64,000 bases of DNA from Rotaria sp. Silwood1 (lineage: Eukaryota; Rotifera; Eurotatoria; Philodinida; Philodinidae), in contig CAJNOP010000522.1 of NCBI GenBank assembly GCA_905250075.1, forward strand, positions 19,907 through 83,906. The letters are read 5' to 3'. The notes beneath the pieces are model-generated. The model saw nothing but the letters and a program-made list of their open reading frames with translations. It had not been told where the DNA came from and searched no databases. Positions 1 to 12,545 of the stretch are shown here, piece after piece; the stretch's first letter is position 1; the number at the start of each line of letters is the position of its first letter. The translations under genes and the position numbers were made by a program.

Positions 1-2
1 AT

Positions 3-140
3 GAACGTTATATTACACGTCGACATGGTACAAGACAACCACCAATATATAGATCTACATATTCACCAACAAATCATATTGTTAGAACTACAACACATCG
101 TAATTATCCAATGGATGAAAATATGTATTATAGGTATTAA
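3..140 (+). CDS. Probable 3' terminal exon of an unidentified gene (partial)
   Basis: One + strand frame is open from base 3 to a TAA at 138-140 and encodes about 45 residues rich in Arg, Thr, Tyr, His and Pro. The start lies outside the window or upstream of an unseen splice site. The mix of Arg codons (CGT, CGA, AGA) looks like the real genes here, and the AT content jumps straight after the stop, as expected at a coding/3'UTR boundary. No domain is recognisable. It could be a chance open frame; 45 codons is short evidence. Confidence 0.35.
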   Translation, partial: ERYITRRHGTRQPPIYRSTYSPTNHIVRTTTHRNYPMDENMYYRY

Positions 141-2516
141 TTATTATTTAAACTGCTTATTATCATATAAAATTGTCTAATATTTATAATAATAATACAA
201 ATATTATTAATTAATATATTTTATACAAAGAATTCTAATTGAATATATTTGCATAGTATAGTCTTTTGAATTCAATATCTTTTTTTTTCTCCTCTGATAT
301 TCTTATTTATATAATATAATCATTAAAATGGATATCTTGTTTTTATTATAGTATAGAACAATACATTTGTAACTTTTTTTTAAATTTTTTTTAGTGTCTT
401 GATAGAATTTTTTCTTTCATTTTATTCATTAATTCTTTATTTTTTTTTCTATCTTATTGTGTATGAAATACGAACGAGAAAGAAAATATCATCAACGAAA
501 GGACCGTATTTTCTTGATCTTAATTCTATTCAAGAAACAAAGAATAATACATAAATGATATCAAGATATTTTTTGTATTTGCTTGTACACACAATAGTTT
601 CATAAAGAAATATTTATGAATCTTTTTTGAACAATATCCACAACGATTTACATGCAATGATAACAGATTCCTTTATTTTTCTTTCGTTGAGGTCGTTCAA
701 TATGTACATGTAAATATTTACATCTGTAGAACATGTTAATTCGCATGAAACCATAGCAAAAACAATTGAAGTAACGAAATTCAAACATAAATTCCATCAA
801 CTTAGTAACATACAGATTAACAAAAAAATATTTAATGATCTTCTATTAATTGACATGTTGTTTGAAAATAGATGAAAACTCAAATTTACACTAACATGTT
901 ATGTTGGTATTATATGTTAAATCCTTGTCAAGTGTTACTATTTAAAGAGATTTTACTTAAGCCATCTTTACTTAGTTTAAAAGCCAAAGATAAATATAAT
1001 TTTCTTCTATAATGTCTCGATAGTATGTACCTATCTATATATATAATATACATTTTTTTGTATCCTATCAACATTGTACTATAAAATGGTCATAATTCAT
1101 TTTGCTGAATTTCAACATAGTATTAACAAAATCAACAGATGGATGATCTCATTAACAGTGAATTTTCATTGTAAAAAAGCGAAGAACGAAAAATATAATT
1201 TAATATTACTATTTCAATTTTAATTTAATCAAGACTTTTTCCAACATGAGATTAAGTCATACCTTCGAAACCAGACAAATAGACTTGTTTTATCTCAAAC
1301 ATTTTGTGTTATAAAATTCTATTGACATACTTTTATAAAAGTAAATCAATCGTACATTAAAGTATTAATATTGAAATAATGACTCTTATGTATATTGTTA
1401 GCTACTGCCATAATTGTAATAGTTACATACCATTTTCAATGTCAAGAACTTCAAAGAAGTTCTTTTCAAATAAAACTAATCTACTCAAACAAGTGTGTGT
1501 ATCGAAAAAAACTACTTTCGTAATGGATTAATTCTTGCCGAGTAAAGAATGAAAATCTACAATTTCCTAGGAAGTAATCGTTTATTGCAGGTCTTTTATA
1601 CACTTCACAAAAATACTAGACGAATATCATTTCTAATATTGTACTCAGGTTTTATATAATGAAAAGTTTCATCTTGAATATATTCTAACAATAATTCGAA
1701 TTCCTCTGATTCATGATATAAGTTTCTCACTTATATGACTTCACAATAAAATAAATTTTCAGTATATATAAACCAGCCGATCTGATTCATTTCTAATACA
1801 TCGATCATATGCATCAAAGAGATTTTCCAATTAAAAAAAAAAAACTTGTACGATAAAAGTATATTTCTTGATGCATAATGAAAATTTACAGATAATTTCG
1901 AACAGATCAAATTAGTTCTTGGTATAAAAATTATTTTAATCGACTAAATGTAACTAATTTGATATATTTCTTTAATGATTCAAAACTGATTAAAAAAAAA
2001 TAATTATGATGAAAAATTTTTTGTTTTTATTTTTGATATTATTAATTAGATTCAGAAATTTGAATACAAATGCTAATCAAAATTTTCATTGAATATAAAT
2101 TGACGAAATATTTTTACTTTTTTCTATAGATTACTTTTATTCACAATTCAATTATAGCATTAATTTTATTTAATTTAATATTAGAATAGAATATGCATAG
2201 AAAAAAAAAACAAAAGAAATATATTCAAAATTAAACTGTTGTCTGACATTTATTTAAGAATTTGATAGAATACAAAAGAAAAAAACAACAACAAAGAACA
2301 ACAGAAATAAAAGTATAAGAATATATTCTTCATTTTCTTTTAAGAATTATACTAAACATTTAATGATATTCTCTTATTTCATCGTTAATAAAAATAAAAC
2401 TTGAACTAAAAGATAAAATCTTTTATATCAATTGATAGCACAATTGGTTAAACTCTTTATTTTTTCAAGAATTCTGAAAACAAAAACAAAAAATATCAAT
2501 CGTCCATTTTCTATTT
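141..2516. other. Gene-poor AT-rich intergenic region
   Basis: No frame here shows conserved motifs or coding-like composition on either strand. I looked specifically on the minus strand for a pleckstrin-homology domain that could complete the adjacent PDK1-like gene and saw none. The stretch next to 2517 presumably holds that gene's 3' UTR. Confidence 0.5.
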
Positions 2517-3886
2517 TTATACCTTATCATTGTTTATCTTTGGTCTTGAATTAAGTTTCATTTTAGGTTCAAGTGGTGATCGTTGATTTAATAAATTACC
2601 CCATTTAGTATCATAAGAATCTACACTAAAAAATGGATGTGCTTTCAATTGAGTCATTCCACCTGTTTCTTCACTACCAAGTCGTTCTGCTGGTTCCGAA
2701 CGCTAGTATGAAATAACAAAACATCTTCTTACTCATATGAAGAATTTGTATAAAAATACTTACCACAAGTTTTTGTATAAGATCACCAATAATATTTGAA
2801 AAATCATCAGGTAATTTATAAGCAACACGAACAACAGCATTGAAAATATCATATTCATGACTAAACTAATTCAAAAGGAATTTTTTTTTATCTATTAAAT
2901 GAAAAATTTCTTACTAGCCATGAAATAAATGTTTACCAGTAGCCATTTGATAAATAACACAACCAAGTGACCAAAAATCTGATCTAAAATCAATAGTAAA
3001 AATATTTTCATAATCAAATGATTATTTGTTAACAAACCCAATATGAATTGGACCATGTTGAAGAATTTCTGGTGCTACAAATTGAGCTGTACCAACGAAT
3101 GAATTCTTTCGTTGTATTAATATGTTTTCACTATTTTGACTTTCATTATTATTTATTTGAGATATTTCATTTTGATCCATAATAACACCAGAACCAAAAT
3201 CAGTTAATTGAATATGCATATCATCAGTTAAAAGAATATTTTCAGGCTTTAACAAAAACACAAAAAAATTTATTATTATTATTATTTTTTTTTTGCTTTA
3301 CTTTCAAATCACGATGAATTATATGTCGAATATGTAATTGTTCAAGTGCTTCAATAAGTTCAGCAGCATAGAATCGTACAATATTTTCTTCAAAATGACC
3401 GGCATCAGTTATATATTGTAAAAGATCACCATTTGAACAATAAGTGAGACCAAAATCTAAATATAAAATATAATAAGATAAAAATAAATTATTTAATACT
3501 TACAAAGTGTACTTTCATTTTGAAATGTACAATATAATTTAACTGCATAATCACAATCATTTAATCGTGCTAGAATTTCTTTTTCTCGAAAAACTTGTGG
3601 AATTTTTTTTAATCGTTTTATTAAATCTTTATTAACTGCTTTAACTAAATCAAATATGAAATTTAATATAAAAAGATGAAAACAAATTCATACTTGCTAA
3701 TTCACGATTTGTTGCTGTTTCAATAGCAAAAAATACCTAAATGATAATAAATAAATAAATAAAATGTAATATCGTTTTTCTTCTTCTTCTTACTGTTGAA
3801 TATGAACCAGTACCAATTTCTTTAATAAATTTAAAATCTTTTATTGATTTTTTTGGAATATTTGATGAAGAAGAATTTGTTGCCAT
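2517..3886 (-). CDS. PDPK1: PDK1-type AGC protein kinase, catalytic domain only (330 aa)
   Basis: PDK1 phosphorylates the activation loop of AGC kinases such as Akt and S6K. Eight exons join in phase: 3886-3794, 3736-3694, 3644-3504, 3456-3302, 3246-3038, 2983-2915, 2860-2764, 2702-2517. Visible motifs, in order, are the Gly loop GTGSYSTV (about 26-33), catalytic lysine in ELAIKAV, LYFGLTYCSNGDLL, the HRD loop IIHRDLKPENILL, Mg-binding LTDFGSG, and the activation loop NSFVGTAQFVAPEIL. That last motif is diagnostic of PDK1 and carries the autophosphorylated serine. SDFWSLGCVIYQMATG and a C-lobe ending KAHPFF follow. Human PDK1 has 556 residues and a C-terminal PH domain. Here the frame stops about 35 residues after the kinase core with no PH domain. 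The final AAG-GTATAA could instead be a splice donor to an exon I did not find. Kinase identity is strong; the C-terminus is uncertain. Confidence 0.88.
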
Positions 3887-3930
3887 TGAAAAATTTTCCT
3901 GTGTATTTGAAATATTATTTCAAAATTACA

Positions 3931-4558
3931 TATATGTCGGAGTAGAAATCGAAATAACAGGCGATTTTAAGTTGCACTAGTAGAAGTTAAAATTTTAATT
4001 TCTACTATAGGAGAATTTTAAATTCTACTAAACTTATACTATGGAAGTATGCGAATTTATCCTAGAATAGAAAATAAAATTAACATTTATTTTAATTATA
4101 CAATATGTCAAACGAAAAGAATAAAAACAGATTTTGGATATTTAATTTCAATTCTTCGCGTCAGTATCAAAAGAAAAAACACTTCAATATAGAACTATTT
4201 TATTCGAAATTTGATAAACATAGAGAATCTTTAGGGAAAAATTTTCTTTCAAAATGTTTATCACACAAGTTGGTTACAATGACATCATATTGGTATAAAA
4301 GATGGTTAGAGTGAAACTCAGTTTAAATTCTAAATCAATAAACACGTTAAATTAGTTACTATTGGCGAATTACAAGTTGATTTTTGCATTAAATCAAATA
4401 ATCTAGTGATCACATACAGGTTAATTTCATTTTCTATTCTAGAAGAAATTCGCATACTTCTATAGTATAAGTTTCTAGTAGAATTTTAAATTCTACTGTA
4501 GTAGAAATTAAAATTGTAACTTCTACTAGTAGAATTTTAATTTCTACTCCGACATATA
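3931..4558. mobile_element. MITE-like DNA transposon relic with about 130-150-bp terminal inverted repeats
   Basis: The left end TATATGTCGGAGTAGAAAT (from 3931) is matched in inverse by ATTTCTACTCCGACATATA ending at 4558. The inverted match continues inward to about 4080 on the left and 4424 on the right, with few mismatches, and includes GAAGTATGCGAATTT. The arms themselves contain short palindromes of the AGAATTTTAAATTCTACT type. Flanking bases are compatible with a TA or TATA duplication. The 69-codon frame at 4105-4314 inside it has no transposase motif, so the element looks non-autonomous. It sits between the kinase and galactokinase promoters. Confidence 0.8.
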
Positions 4559-4710
4559 TAGAAAAAAAAACAAACAATAGTTTTTATTGGTTTTTATTTA
4601 GAACCAATGAAAATATTCAATATAAAAGATAGCATCATCATCGTAAAAATAGAGAGGGGAGTGCTTTTAGTCCTTGATCAAATTATTTGTTTCTAAAATT
4701 TCGATACATC

Positions 4711-6429
4711 ATGACATCGGAAACGACAACAACATTAAAAGAACTTAAAACTAATCTTCTTAATTCTTATCGAAAAGAATTTTTAAATGATGAACCAACT
4801 ATATGTGCATTTGCACCTGGTCGTGTTAATTTAATTGGTGAACATGTTGATTATAATGATGGATTTGTTTTTCCTATGGCTATACCACTTGGTACAATGA
4901 TTATTGGTAAAGCATTAGATGATTCAACTAATAATAAATGTTATATTCGAACATTATCAAGTAAATATTAATTATTTATTCAATGGACAAATTTAGAAAT
5001 GGAATGATAATGATGATGATGATCGCTTCCTTTATCTTACGAAATTGGTTTTGATTTTCTCAATAGAAAAGATTCAAAAAAAAAAATTAACTGGTATCAT
5101 CGTTAATGAACTTGAAAATATACATGTTTTTTTGATCCTATATAATCACTACCCTTTATTCTGAATTGTCCTCATTTACCGAAATTTTAGACTTACTTAA
5201 TAAGAATGATTGATTGTTTTTTTTTTTGTTTTATTTTAAAAGATGATGTGGATGAACCGAAATCAATTGAACTTGATTTAACAAAAGAAATCTCACGATT
5301 TGAATCACCTAAATGGGCTAATTATGTTGTTGGTGTACTTGCTCTTTTTTTGGAACGTACAAAACCAAATAAAAAACAACCATTTCGAATAATTATTGCA
5401 ACATCTGTACCTATCGGTGGTGGTCTTAGTTCATCAGCATCAGTTGAAGTAGCTATGTGCACATTTCTTGAATTACTTTATCAACATTCTTCAATTGATT
5501 TTCAACCATTATCAAAAATTGATAAAGCTTTATTATGTTGTAAAGCAGAACAAACATATGCAAATGTACCATGTGGAATTATGGATCAATATACAGCATG
5601 TATGGCAGAAGCTGATCATGCTTTATTAATTGATTGTCGAGATAATACATCAAAATCAATTCCAATGAAAAATAAAGAAGTATGTGTTTTAGTAACAAAT
5701 TCAAATGTCAAACATGAATTAGTTGCTGGTACATATGCTGAACGTGTAAAACATTGTCAAGAAGCAGCTAATATTTTAGGTAAGATTAAAGTTATTTAGT
5801 TGACTTTTTAGAATATTTAAACTTACATCTCTTATTGATTCTATCAAACGAATATATATGCATTATTCAATACTTAATATCCAATTAAGATATATGTCGA
5901 TAGTAAACTTTTATTTCTATTATTTGTTTAATTTTAGGTCATAAAAAATTACGTGAAGTATCATCAATTGAAGAACTTGAAAAAGTTCGTGAAAAAATGT
6001 CATCTGTAATTTATAAACGTGCACATCATGCTATTACAGAAATAAAACGGACAGAAGCAGGAGCAAAAGCATTAATTAATAATGATTATAATGAATTTGG
6101 TCGATTGATGTATGATAGTCATGAATCACTTCGTGATGATTTTGAAGTATCATGTGAAGAATTAGATGAACTTGTTGAATTAGCACGTTCTGTTGATGGT
6201 GTATATGGTTCACGAATGACTGGTGGTGGATTTGGTAAATAAATTTTTATTATCTAGTTATGATTGATTTTCTTTTTCTTTATTAGGTGGTTGTACGGTA
6301 ACATTAGTAAAAAAATCATCAGTTGAAAAATGTATTGATACAATTAAAAAAGGTTACAAGGGTAAAGCAAGTTTTTATGAATTTGAACCAAGTAATGGAA
6401 CATGCTCAATTGATTTAAAAAAAGATTAA
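4711..6429 (+). CDS. GALK1: Galactokinase (408 aa)
   Basis: Galactokinase transfers phosphate from ATP to the C1 hydroxyl of galactose, the first committed Leloir step in the cytosol. Four exons join in phase: 4711-4960, 5243-5779, 5938-6234, 6287-6429. The GHMP-kinase signatures are all present: substrate motif [20 protein letters not shown] near residue 32, the ATP loop [16 protein letters not shown] near 145, CGIMDQ with the catalytic Asp, and [14 protein letters not shown] near the C-terminus. The length matches animal GALK1 (human 392 residues). The start is the ATG at 4711; an upstream in-frame TTG is not needed. Sequence order and motifs match animal GALK1 throughout, so I see no sign of recent transfer. 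AATAAA-like motifs follow the stop and again near 6535. Confidence 0.95.
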
Positions 6430-7174
6430 TAAAAAATAAAAACAGATAGTATCTTGTTTTTTTTTTCAAATATAGTTTGCATGTTTTATATTCATTTTGT
6501 TTTAAATGTTATGTCATATGGGTTTTGAACAAGATAAATAAAAATATAGAATTATATTACAGATAACATTTTCATATTGACTTTTTTTTTTTGTTTTTCT
6601 TGATTTATAATAATGATTGATGAAACATTAAAACATAAATATGAAATAAATGAAAATAATCAATCATAATATTTTAATAAATAAAAAATTTAAAGTAAAC
6701 TAAAGATTAGTTTATATTAAATACAAGCTTACTTAGTACAATGTTGTTTTATTATTGAATGAAAACAATTTATAAACATAAAATAATGTTTTTTTAGTGA
6801 TTCATATTCGAATAAAAATGTATAATAATTTTAGAACATTGAAAAAAAAAAGAAATGTCTGTTTATCAGATAATTAGTCGAGTCTTTTTAATAACAGCAT
6901 GCCGTTATATTTATATCGAAAGAGAGAAAGAATAAGAAAGGAACTTATTTTTGTAATGATATGAATGTCTTTATCTACACATCGACAGAGGAACAAAAAA
7001 AAAGAAAAGTTTTGAATTACATATACTTCATTTAAGTATAACGTTCATCTGTTGTTGTCTGCACACTTAGACTTTTTGTCTATTCTTATCATAAACGTGT
7101 TTATTTCTTTACTAATCATTTCTTAACAACGATCGGACAGACATTGCAGACTAATAGCATATATTCTTTAAATC
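6430..7174. other. Intergenic, galactokinase 3' flank to claudin-like gene
   Basis: AT-rich DNA with several AATAAA-like motifs in the first 150 bases, probably the galactokinase 3' UTR and polyadenylation region. The less AT-biased stretch at about 6890-7170 precedes the next start codon and may hold its promoter. No other feature is visible. Confidence 0.45.
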
Positions 7175-8326
7175 ATGAGTCGTATATTATTATTTCATTT
7201 TGTACTATTAATTATTTCAATTACGCTTCTCATATTTGGTATAAGTACACCAAGATGGCTTATTTATCTCAATGAGAATACAACTGGTACTATCAATGAA
7301 TATTCAAAAGGAATTCTTATAATTTGTCATCGATTTTATCGTTCCTACAATGTAGATCAATATTCAATTATGAATAATCTGACAAATAATAATAATTATA
7401 TATACAACAATATTTATATATGTTTTAATCGTTTATATAAATGGTATAATTCATCAATAAGTGGACCGGAACTATTGAGTAAGTTAACAATACATAGATA
7501 ACCATTAAAAAACTAAATATTCTTCAATAATGTTTACGATTTTCTTTCTTTTAAACAGAACAGATTGTATTAAAAAGAAAAAGAAATGATATGTAATCGA
7601 AAGTACAGATAACTAAATAGTCTTTAAATACTTTAGGATGTTTTGTAAAATAAAAAAAGAAGTGACCAGTATTAATATTGAAAAGAACATTTCAATCAAT
7701 ACTGTATAGTAAAATGTTACGTTATTTTATATCTAATTTAATTAGAAATAAAATTACATTACATCGATCATAAATTCAAAAATTCACGACTTAAGTTTTT
7801 GTTTCTCTATAAGTTATCTACATGAAAGATTCAAATATACATGTATCATTATGAAATTTTCCTTGTTTTTTTTTGTTTTATAATAGATTATCACAAAGTA
7901 ATAATTACTATATCATGTAGTTGTATAGTCATGGCTATCGTTTCTTTACTTCTGACTCAATTTATTAATACAGAAAGATCTTTTTATAAAATATATCGTT
8001 CGAAACGTATAATAGTTAATTGTTTACTAATTACTAATATTCTTACTAGTATGTAAATTGCTTTTAAATTATAATTTTTTTCATATTGAAAAAATTTATT
8101 TCTTCTGTTTTCTTTTTCAAAAGGTGTATTAACATTGATTATATTAGCATTATTTTTTGGTTTTGAACATCTTCAAAATATGATTAATTATGGTTCTTCA
8201 TTTTGGTCATTTTTAACAGGCACATGTTGTATATTTCTTTGTTGTATTCTCATAGGAATTTATTGCATTGATATAGAGTGTGAATTTCATTCTTATAGAC
8301 ACGAATCAGTAGTAACACTCTGTTAA
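7175..8326 (+). CDS. Claudin/PMP22-like four-transmembrane protein (222 aa)
   Basis: Three exons join in phase: 7175-7478, 7887-8048, 8124-8326. The product has four hydrophobic segments. TM1 spans about residues 4-25. A long Asn/Tyr-rich extracellular loop with two Cys follows (ILIICHRF and IYICFNRLYKW), then TM2 (IITISCSCIVMAIVSLLL), TM3 (LLITNILTSVLTLIILALFF) and TM4 (FLTGTCCIFLCCILIGIYC). A large first loop bearing a Cys pair between TM1 and TM2 is the layout of the claudin/PMP22/EMP superfamily, and the length fits. Family assignment rests on topology more than on a diagnostic motif. A decayed second copy lies at 11345-12545, so the gene belongs to a tandem segmental duplication with its macro-OTU neighbour. 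Its function in this animal is unknown; a junctional or tetraspan membrane role is inference. Confidence 0.65.
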
Positions 8327-8706
8327 AGTTCATTGTAATTGTACTTGTCGTTGTTTTTTATTTCCAAAAAGGAAAAAACCAATAATAAAAATAATAAAAG
8401 TGCAATACACGACATTTTTTTTTTAATGTTCTTTTATTTTGACGTCAACAGTCGTTTCCTATGAGTTAAAGACTCGACAAGACACATAGAGTAACGCACG
8501 TGTGGATTTCAATTACCATTGAGGATACAAAGAAAAGAAAAAGAAAACATACTTTTTTTTCAGGTATTACATCACTCAACATCACAGAAAAAAAGCAATT
8601 ACAAACAAAAGTGTGCCCTCAATCATAACAACAAACTAGGAAGTAAATCCATCACTTTGCGTAAGAAGTATTTTGTGTTTTTGCACGAGACAATTTATAG
8701 AAACCA
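8327..8706. other. Spacer between claudin-like and macro-OTU genes (copy A)
   Basis: About 380 bases with no coding signal. It is recognisably duplicated at about 12546-12917: both versions carry related blocks such as CGTTTCCTAT/CATTTCCTAT followed by GTAACGCACGTG/GTAATGCACGTG. It likely holds the 3' UTR of the upstream gene and the promoter of the macro-OTU gene. Confidence 0.55.
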
Positions 8707-10278
8707 ATGTCTGCAATGTAAGTGTAACTTCTGACAAATTCAAATGTTATTTTATCTTGTCCATTTAGTAATATCGAGCAAATTGATAATAAAAACATCG
8801 TTTTTAAATTTTCTAATGGTTCATTGAAAGTAACCATTCGACAAGGTGATATAAGTAAAGAAATATGTGATGCTATTGTTAATCCAACAAGAGTGTCAAT
8901 GCATCCTAATGGTGGATTGGATACAATAATGCATAACGTGATGGGTAAACTTTTTGCTGATCAAGTAAATGCAGTTAGCCAAGAGATGCAAGAAAATGCA
9001 TGTCCTGTTGGACAATCAAGAATATTTGTTGCAAAAAATAGTCAAAATCCAAATGTGGCTCGTTTTGTTATAAACACTGTTGGTCCAGTTTATCATCATG
9101 AAGAAAAAGAAAAAGCTGCTTTTCTTTTACAATCATGTTATTCAACATCATTACAGTTAGCTAATCTATATTCATTAACATCTATTGCTTATCCTGCTAT
9201 ATCATGTGGAGCAAATCATTTTCCTTCACAAGAAGCAGCACAGGTTGCTATTGAATCAGTGAGACAGTATTCATGTAATGTTAACGATGTTCGATTTGTA
9301 TTATATGAACGTCCAATCTATGATGCTTTTGTTAAAGAATGGACTGACTATGCAGAAAAAATCAATCAAGCAGCTACTACTACCACAACAACAACTATTG
9401 ATGAAAGAAGTCGATTTCGAATAGCATCACGATCATCATTTGATTCGATTCGTGATTGTATTCTTTGTAATGAACAACAATTACCAGCTGATCGTAAACA
9501 TTTATGTATTAAATGTTCAGAGTTAACACGTTCGATGATATTCGATAGATTTTTACAAAGACTATGTATTGCTGCTGAAACTTCACTTGATGAACTTGAA
9601 AAAGCATGTAAATTGTTAAAACCAATATTAGATTATTATCCACTTATATATACACCAATACAAAGATTTGATCAAAGTATTCATAAACCTGATGCTGCCG
9701 CTGAATATTTTGTACAAAATCATTGTGATAAACAATTTCGTAATTCGATGCCAGTAGCTATTGTTGGTGATGGAAATTGTTTCTATAATACATTTCTTAA
9801 GTTAAGTGGTGCTGGTGCAACAACTGAAGCATCAGCAGTGACACCAGTTGAACTACGAGCTCGAAATGTAGTTGAACTTGTTCTTCATAAAAATGAGTAT
9901 ACAACTAAATATGAATCCTTGGAAATGATTCTTGATAGTTTTGAAGATTACGTTCGAAAAGAAATGGTACATGATACACATTTTACATCTATTTGGGATC
10001 TTTTAAGTATACCAACTGTACTTGATATTGATGTTATAAGTGTTTATCCTAAAGTTAATGGTGATGAGGATATAAATTACGAAACACTTAATGGTAAACG
10101 TTTTAGTCCATTAATAAGTAAACAGACAATAAATGATAAACAATCAAAAATAACAAAGCTAACAGCAGTCAGCGATGTAAAACTTCTTTTTTCAAATTTC
10201 AACAAATTGTTGAAGATTGGGAATAAGAAACAAGATTGGATGCCTAATCATTTTGTACCACTTCTCAGTTTGAGATAA
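8707..10278 (+). CDS. Macro domain / Cys4 zinc-motif / OTU protease fusion protein, copy A (506 aa)
   Basis: A short first exon (8707-8717, ATG TCT GCA AT) splices over a 51-base intron to exon 2 (8769-10278). This start supplies the N-terminal strand of the macro domain. Residues about 20-195 form a macro domain, with DAIVNPTRV, NGGLD, CPVGQSRIFVA, NTVGPVY and AYPAISCGA matching the ADP-ribose-binding loops. A Thr-rich linker precedes C234-x2-C237-x12-C250-x2-C253, a likely zinc site. A helical region follows, then an OTU cysteine-protease domain at about 330-503: GDGNCFYNTF supplies Asp338 and the catalytic Cys341, and PNHFVPL supplies His498. Macro domains bind or remove ADP-ribose, and OTU domains cleave ubiquitin linkages. 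The combined role is inference: removing both marks or targeting one by the other. A close paralogue lies at 12918-14486. Identification is from motifs alone. Confidence 0.85.
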
Positions 10279-10905
10279 GAAAAATGTAATGTGTACTTCA
10301 AGAATAGAATTAAATATTCTTAACTTTATTTCTGTTTTAAATGTCTTGATTAATTCTGAAGTCATACTTTTTGTGATTTAGAAACGAAATCTATTTCAAT
10401 TAGTTGTTTGCAATTTTATTTATAAACGTTCGATTGATTGATATTTTATTCTTTATTAGTAACGGCTATTGTACGAAATTTTCTATGAAAATAGTTCAAT
10501 AGGATATGAAAGTCAGAAATAATTTTGATCAACCAAAAATAAATAGGTTCATTATATAAAATAAATATGTTGCTATATATTTCAAACTTTTCGTGAAATG
10601 CACATGTATTTTTCGAAGAAAATATAGTAAGTGTAAGTTTAAATAGAAGTTTTTGCGGTTCTTCCAAATCTTAAGAAGAGAGAGTTAATGGTGGTTCGAT
10701 AGACCTTTATATCAACGGGCGGGACGAGAAGAGAAACCAACGAGCATTTTATATGTTTTCCTAGTAGCGAAGAAGACTCGTCCATGACAAGAGAACGTAG
10801 ATCATTCTTGAACTATAGAATCTTTCAAAAGATTTCTACTTTAGAGTCTTACTGTTCTGAATATTCTAAGTCTTAATATTTTATGTAGAGAAAAGATCGT
10901 ATTAT
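10279..10905. other. 3' flank of macro-OTU copy A, partly shared with copy B
   Basis: The first 350-400 bases match the flank after copy B at 14487-14870. One shared block, AATTTTCTATGAAAATAGTT, begins near 10476 and again near 14726. The shared part contains no coding signal. From about 10680 the sequence is unique to this side. Confidence 0.5.
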
Positions 10906-11240
10906 AGATGTTCATAAGTTAGGTGGTAATATTATTATTCTAGCAAATTCAGAAAAGGATGGACATAACAAATTATGTGAACTTATTGAAGTACTATTAA
11001 TCAAAGCTCAACATTAAATATTTAAATTCTTCGAGAAAAAAGAATGATGCGCACGGAAGCTTACCGAATGGTTAAATCAATGTGTATAACTGGCTAATAC
11101 GGCGATTGAATCGGCAATATGAATAATAAAATAATATTTTTTGCTTCATATGGCATGGTTCTCATATATATTATTATTAGATGAAAAGAATTTATCTATC
11201 GAAGATGTATCTGACCATTTAAATAAGTATTTTCAGTAAG
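10906..11240 (+). pseudogene. Possible decayed coding remnant, unidentified
   Basis: One frame reads protein-like residues (HKLGGNIIILANSEKDG, later CARKLTEWLNQC and LANTAIESA) but is interrupted by three stops within about 110 codons. A shifted frame then reads LDEKNLSIEDVSDHLNKYF to about 11238. Composition is more protein-like than the surroundings, suggesting a dead gene or gene fragment between the two duplication units. I do not recognise the family, and chance cannot be excluded. Confidence 0.25.
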
Positions 11241-11344
11241 ACGATCTAATGAATTACTCAAATATTAATTTGAAATACAAACATTTTCCAAATGATGAAA
11301 TTTCAGAGTGTCACTATCAAGTTTAATAATTGTTATAATTTTGG

Positions 11345-12545
11345 CTTATTGGCTTCGTATTTTTATCAATATATGAACCTGAACTATTGAGCAAGTTAAA
11401 AAAATTTCTGTACAATTCGACTACTAAACAAATATTTTTCAACGACGTTAACGTTTTTCTTTCTTTTAAAAAGAATAGATTTTCTGAATAGAAAAAGAAG
11501 AAACAAAATATAACTAAATACTCTTTGAATTTCTTAGCACATTTGGTCAATAAATAATCATTATTAATATTACGAAGAATAGTTTAGTCCAACTGTACTA
11601 AAATATTGTGCTATAAATTAGAAACAAAATTACATTTTTTCTCTCGTATTTAACATTTCATAGGTTATCTATTGAAAATTTATGACGTAAATTTGTGCTT
11701 CACTGAATTTTATCTACATGATATATAAGAATATAAGGGAATCTATAATTTCAATAGATAATATTTCAAAGATTTAAACATACATTCTTAATAATCAAAT
11801 TTTATTTATTTTTTGTAGTAGATTATTACAAAGTATTATTTAGCATATTATTTGGTCATGTGTTGACTGCCATGATTTCTTTACTATTTACTTACTTTAT
11901 TAATATAGCAGGATTTTTTTTTATAAATAATCCTCTTGAAACGTATAGTTAACTGTTCACCAAAAGTCATTTTTTAAAATAAATCGGTTGAAAAGAATGT
12001 TGATAATTTCTGAAAGAAAAATGATAGAGACCTATGGTTTTGGTTGTTGATTAGAGAACAGTAGGTCATATTCTAATGTAAAAAAAAAACAGGTCCCTCA
12101 ATAATTACGAATTAAATGATTAAAAATTAAACTTTTCATTATAATCGATTTGTAGTTCAATGAGAAATAATCGATCGAATAATATATTAATTCGTGATTA
12201 TTGAGAAAATTTCTTTTCCATAGAATGTGTGTCTTGTTGTTCTCTACTCAACAAGGAAAATTACAGGTCTCAATCACTTTTCTATCAAAAGTTATGAGTA
12301 TTCTTCGAAAATAATATATTTCAGAGAATAATTATTAGTTAATTATGTTTTGACTAGTATGTAACTTGTTTTTCAATTATGATTTTTGTTTTTTTGCACA
12401 TCTTCAAAATATTATTAATTATCGTTCTTAATTTCGGTCATTTGTAACAGATACATATTGTACTCTCACAGGAATTTATCATATTGATATGAAATTTGAA
12501 TTTCATTCTTATCGACAGGAATCAATAGCGATATTCTATTAGAAT
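11345..12545 (+). pseudogene. Decayed copy of the claudin-like four-TM gene (copy B)
   Basis: Homologous to 7440-8326 by eye. GAACTATTGAGCAAGTTAA matches the end of exon 1, a related intron with TTTCTTTCTTTTAAA follows, and then exon 2 (from about 11821) and exon 3 (ATCTTCAAAATATTATTAA onward, ending near 12540). Almost all of exon 1, including the start codon and TM1, is missing. Exon 2 carries small indels that break the frame. About 350-380 bases (about 11977-12335) are inserted within or beside the exon 2 end. The insert has inverted motifs (GATAGAGACC...GGTCTC) resembling palindromic elements elsewhere in this window. It cannot make the four-TM protein. Confidence 0.8.

Noticed and set aside
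4105-4314. 69-codon + strand frame
   Set aside because: Lies wholly inside the long-TIR MITE and shows no transposase or other motif.
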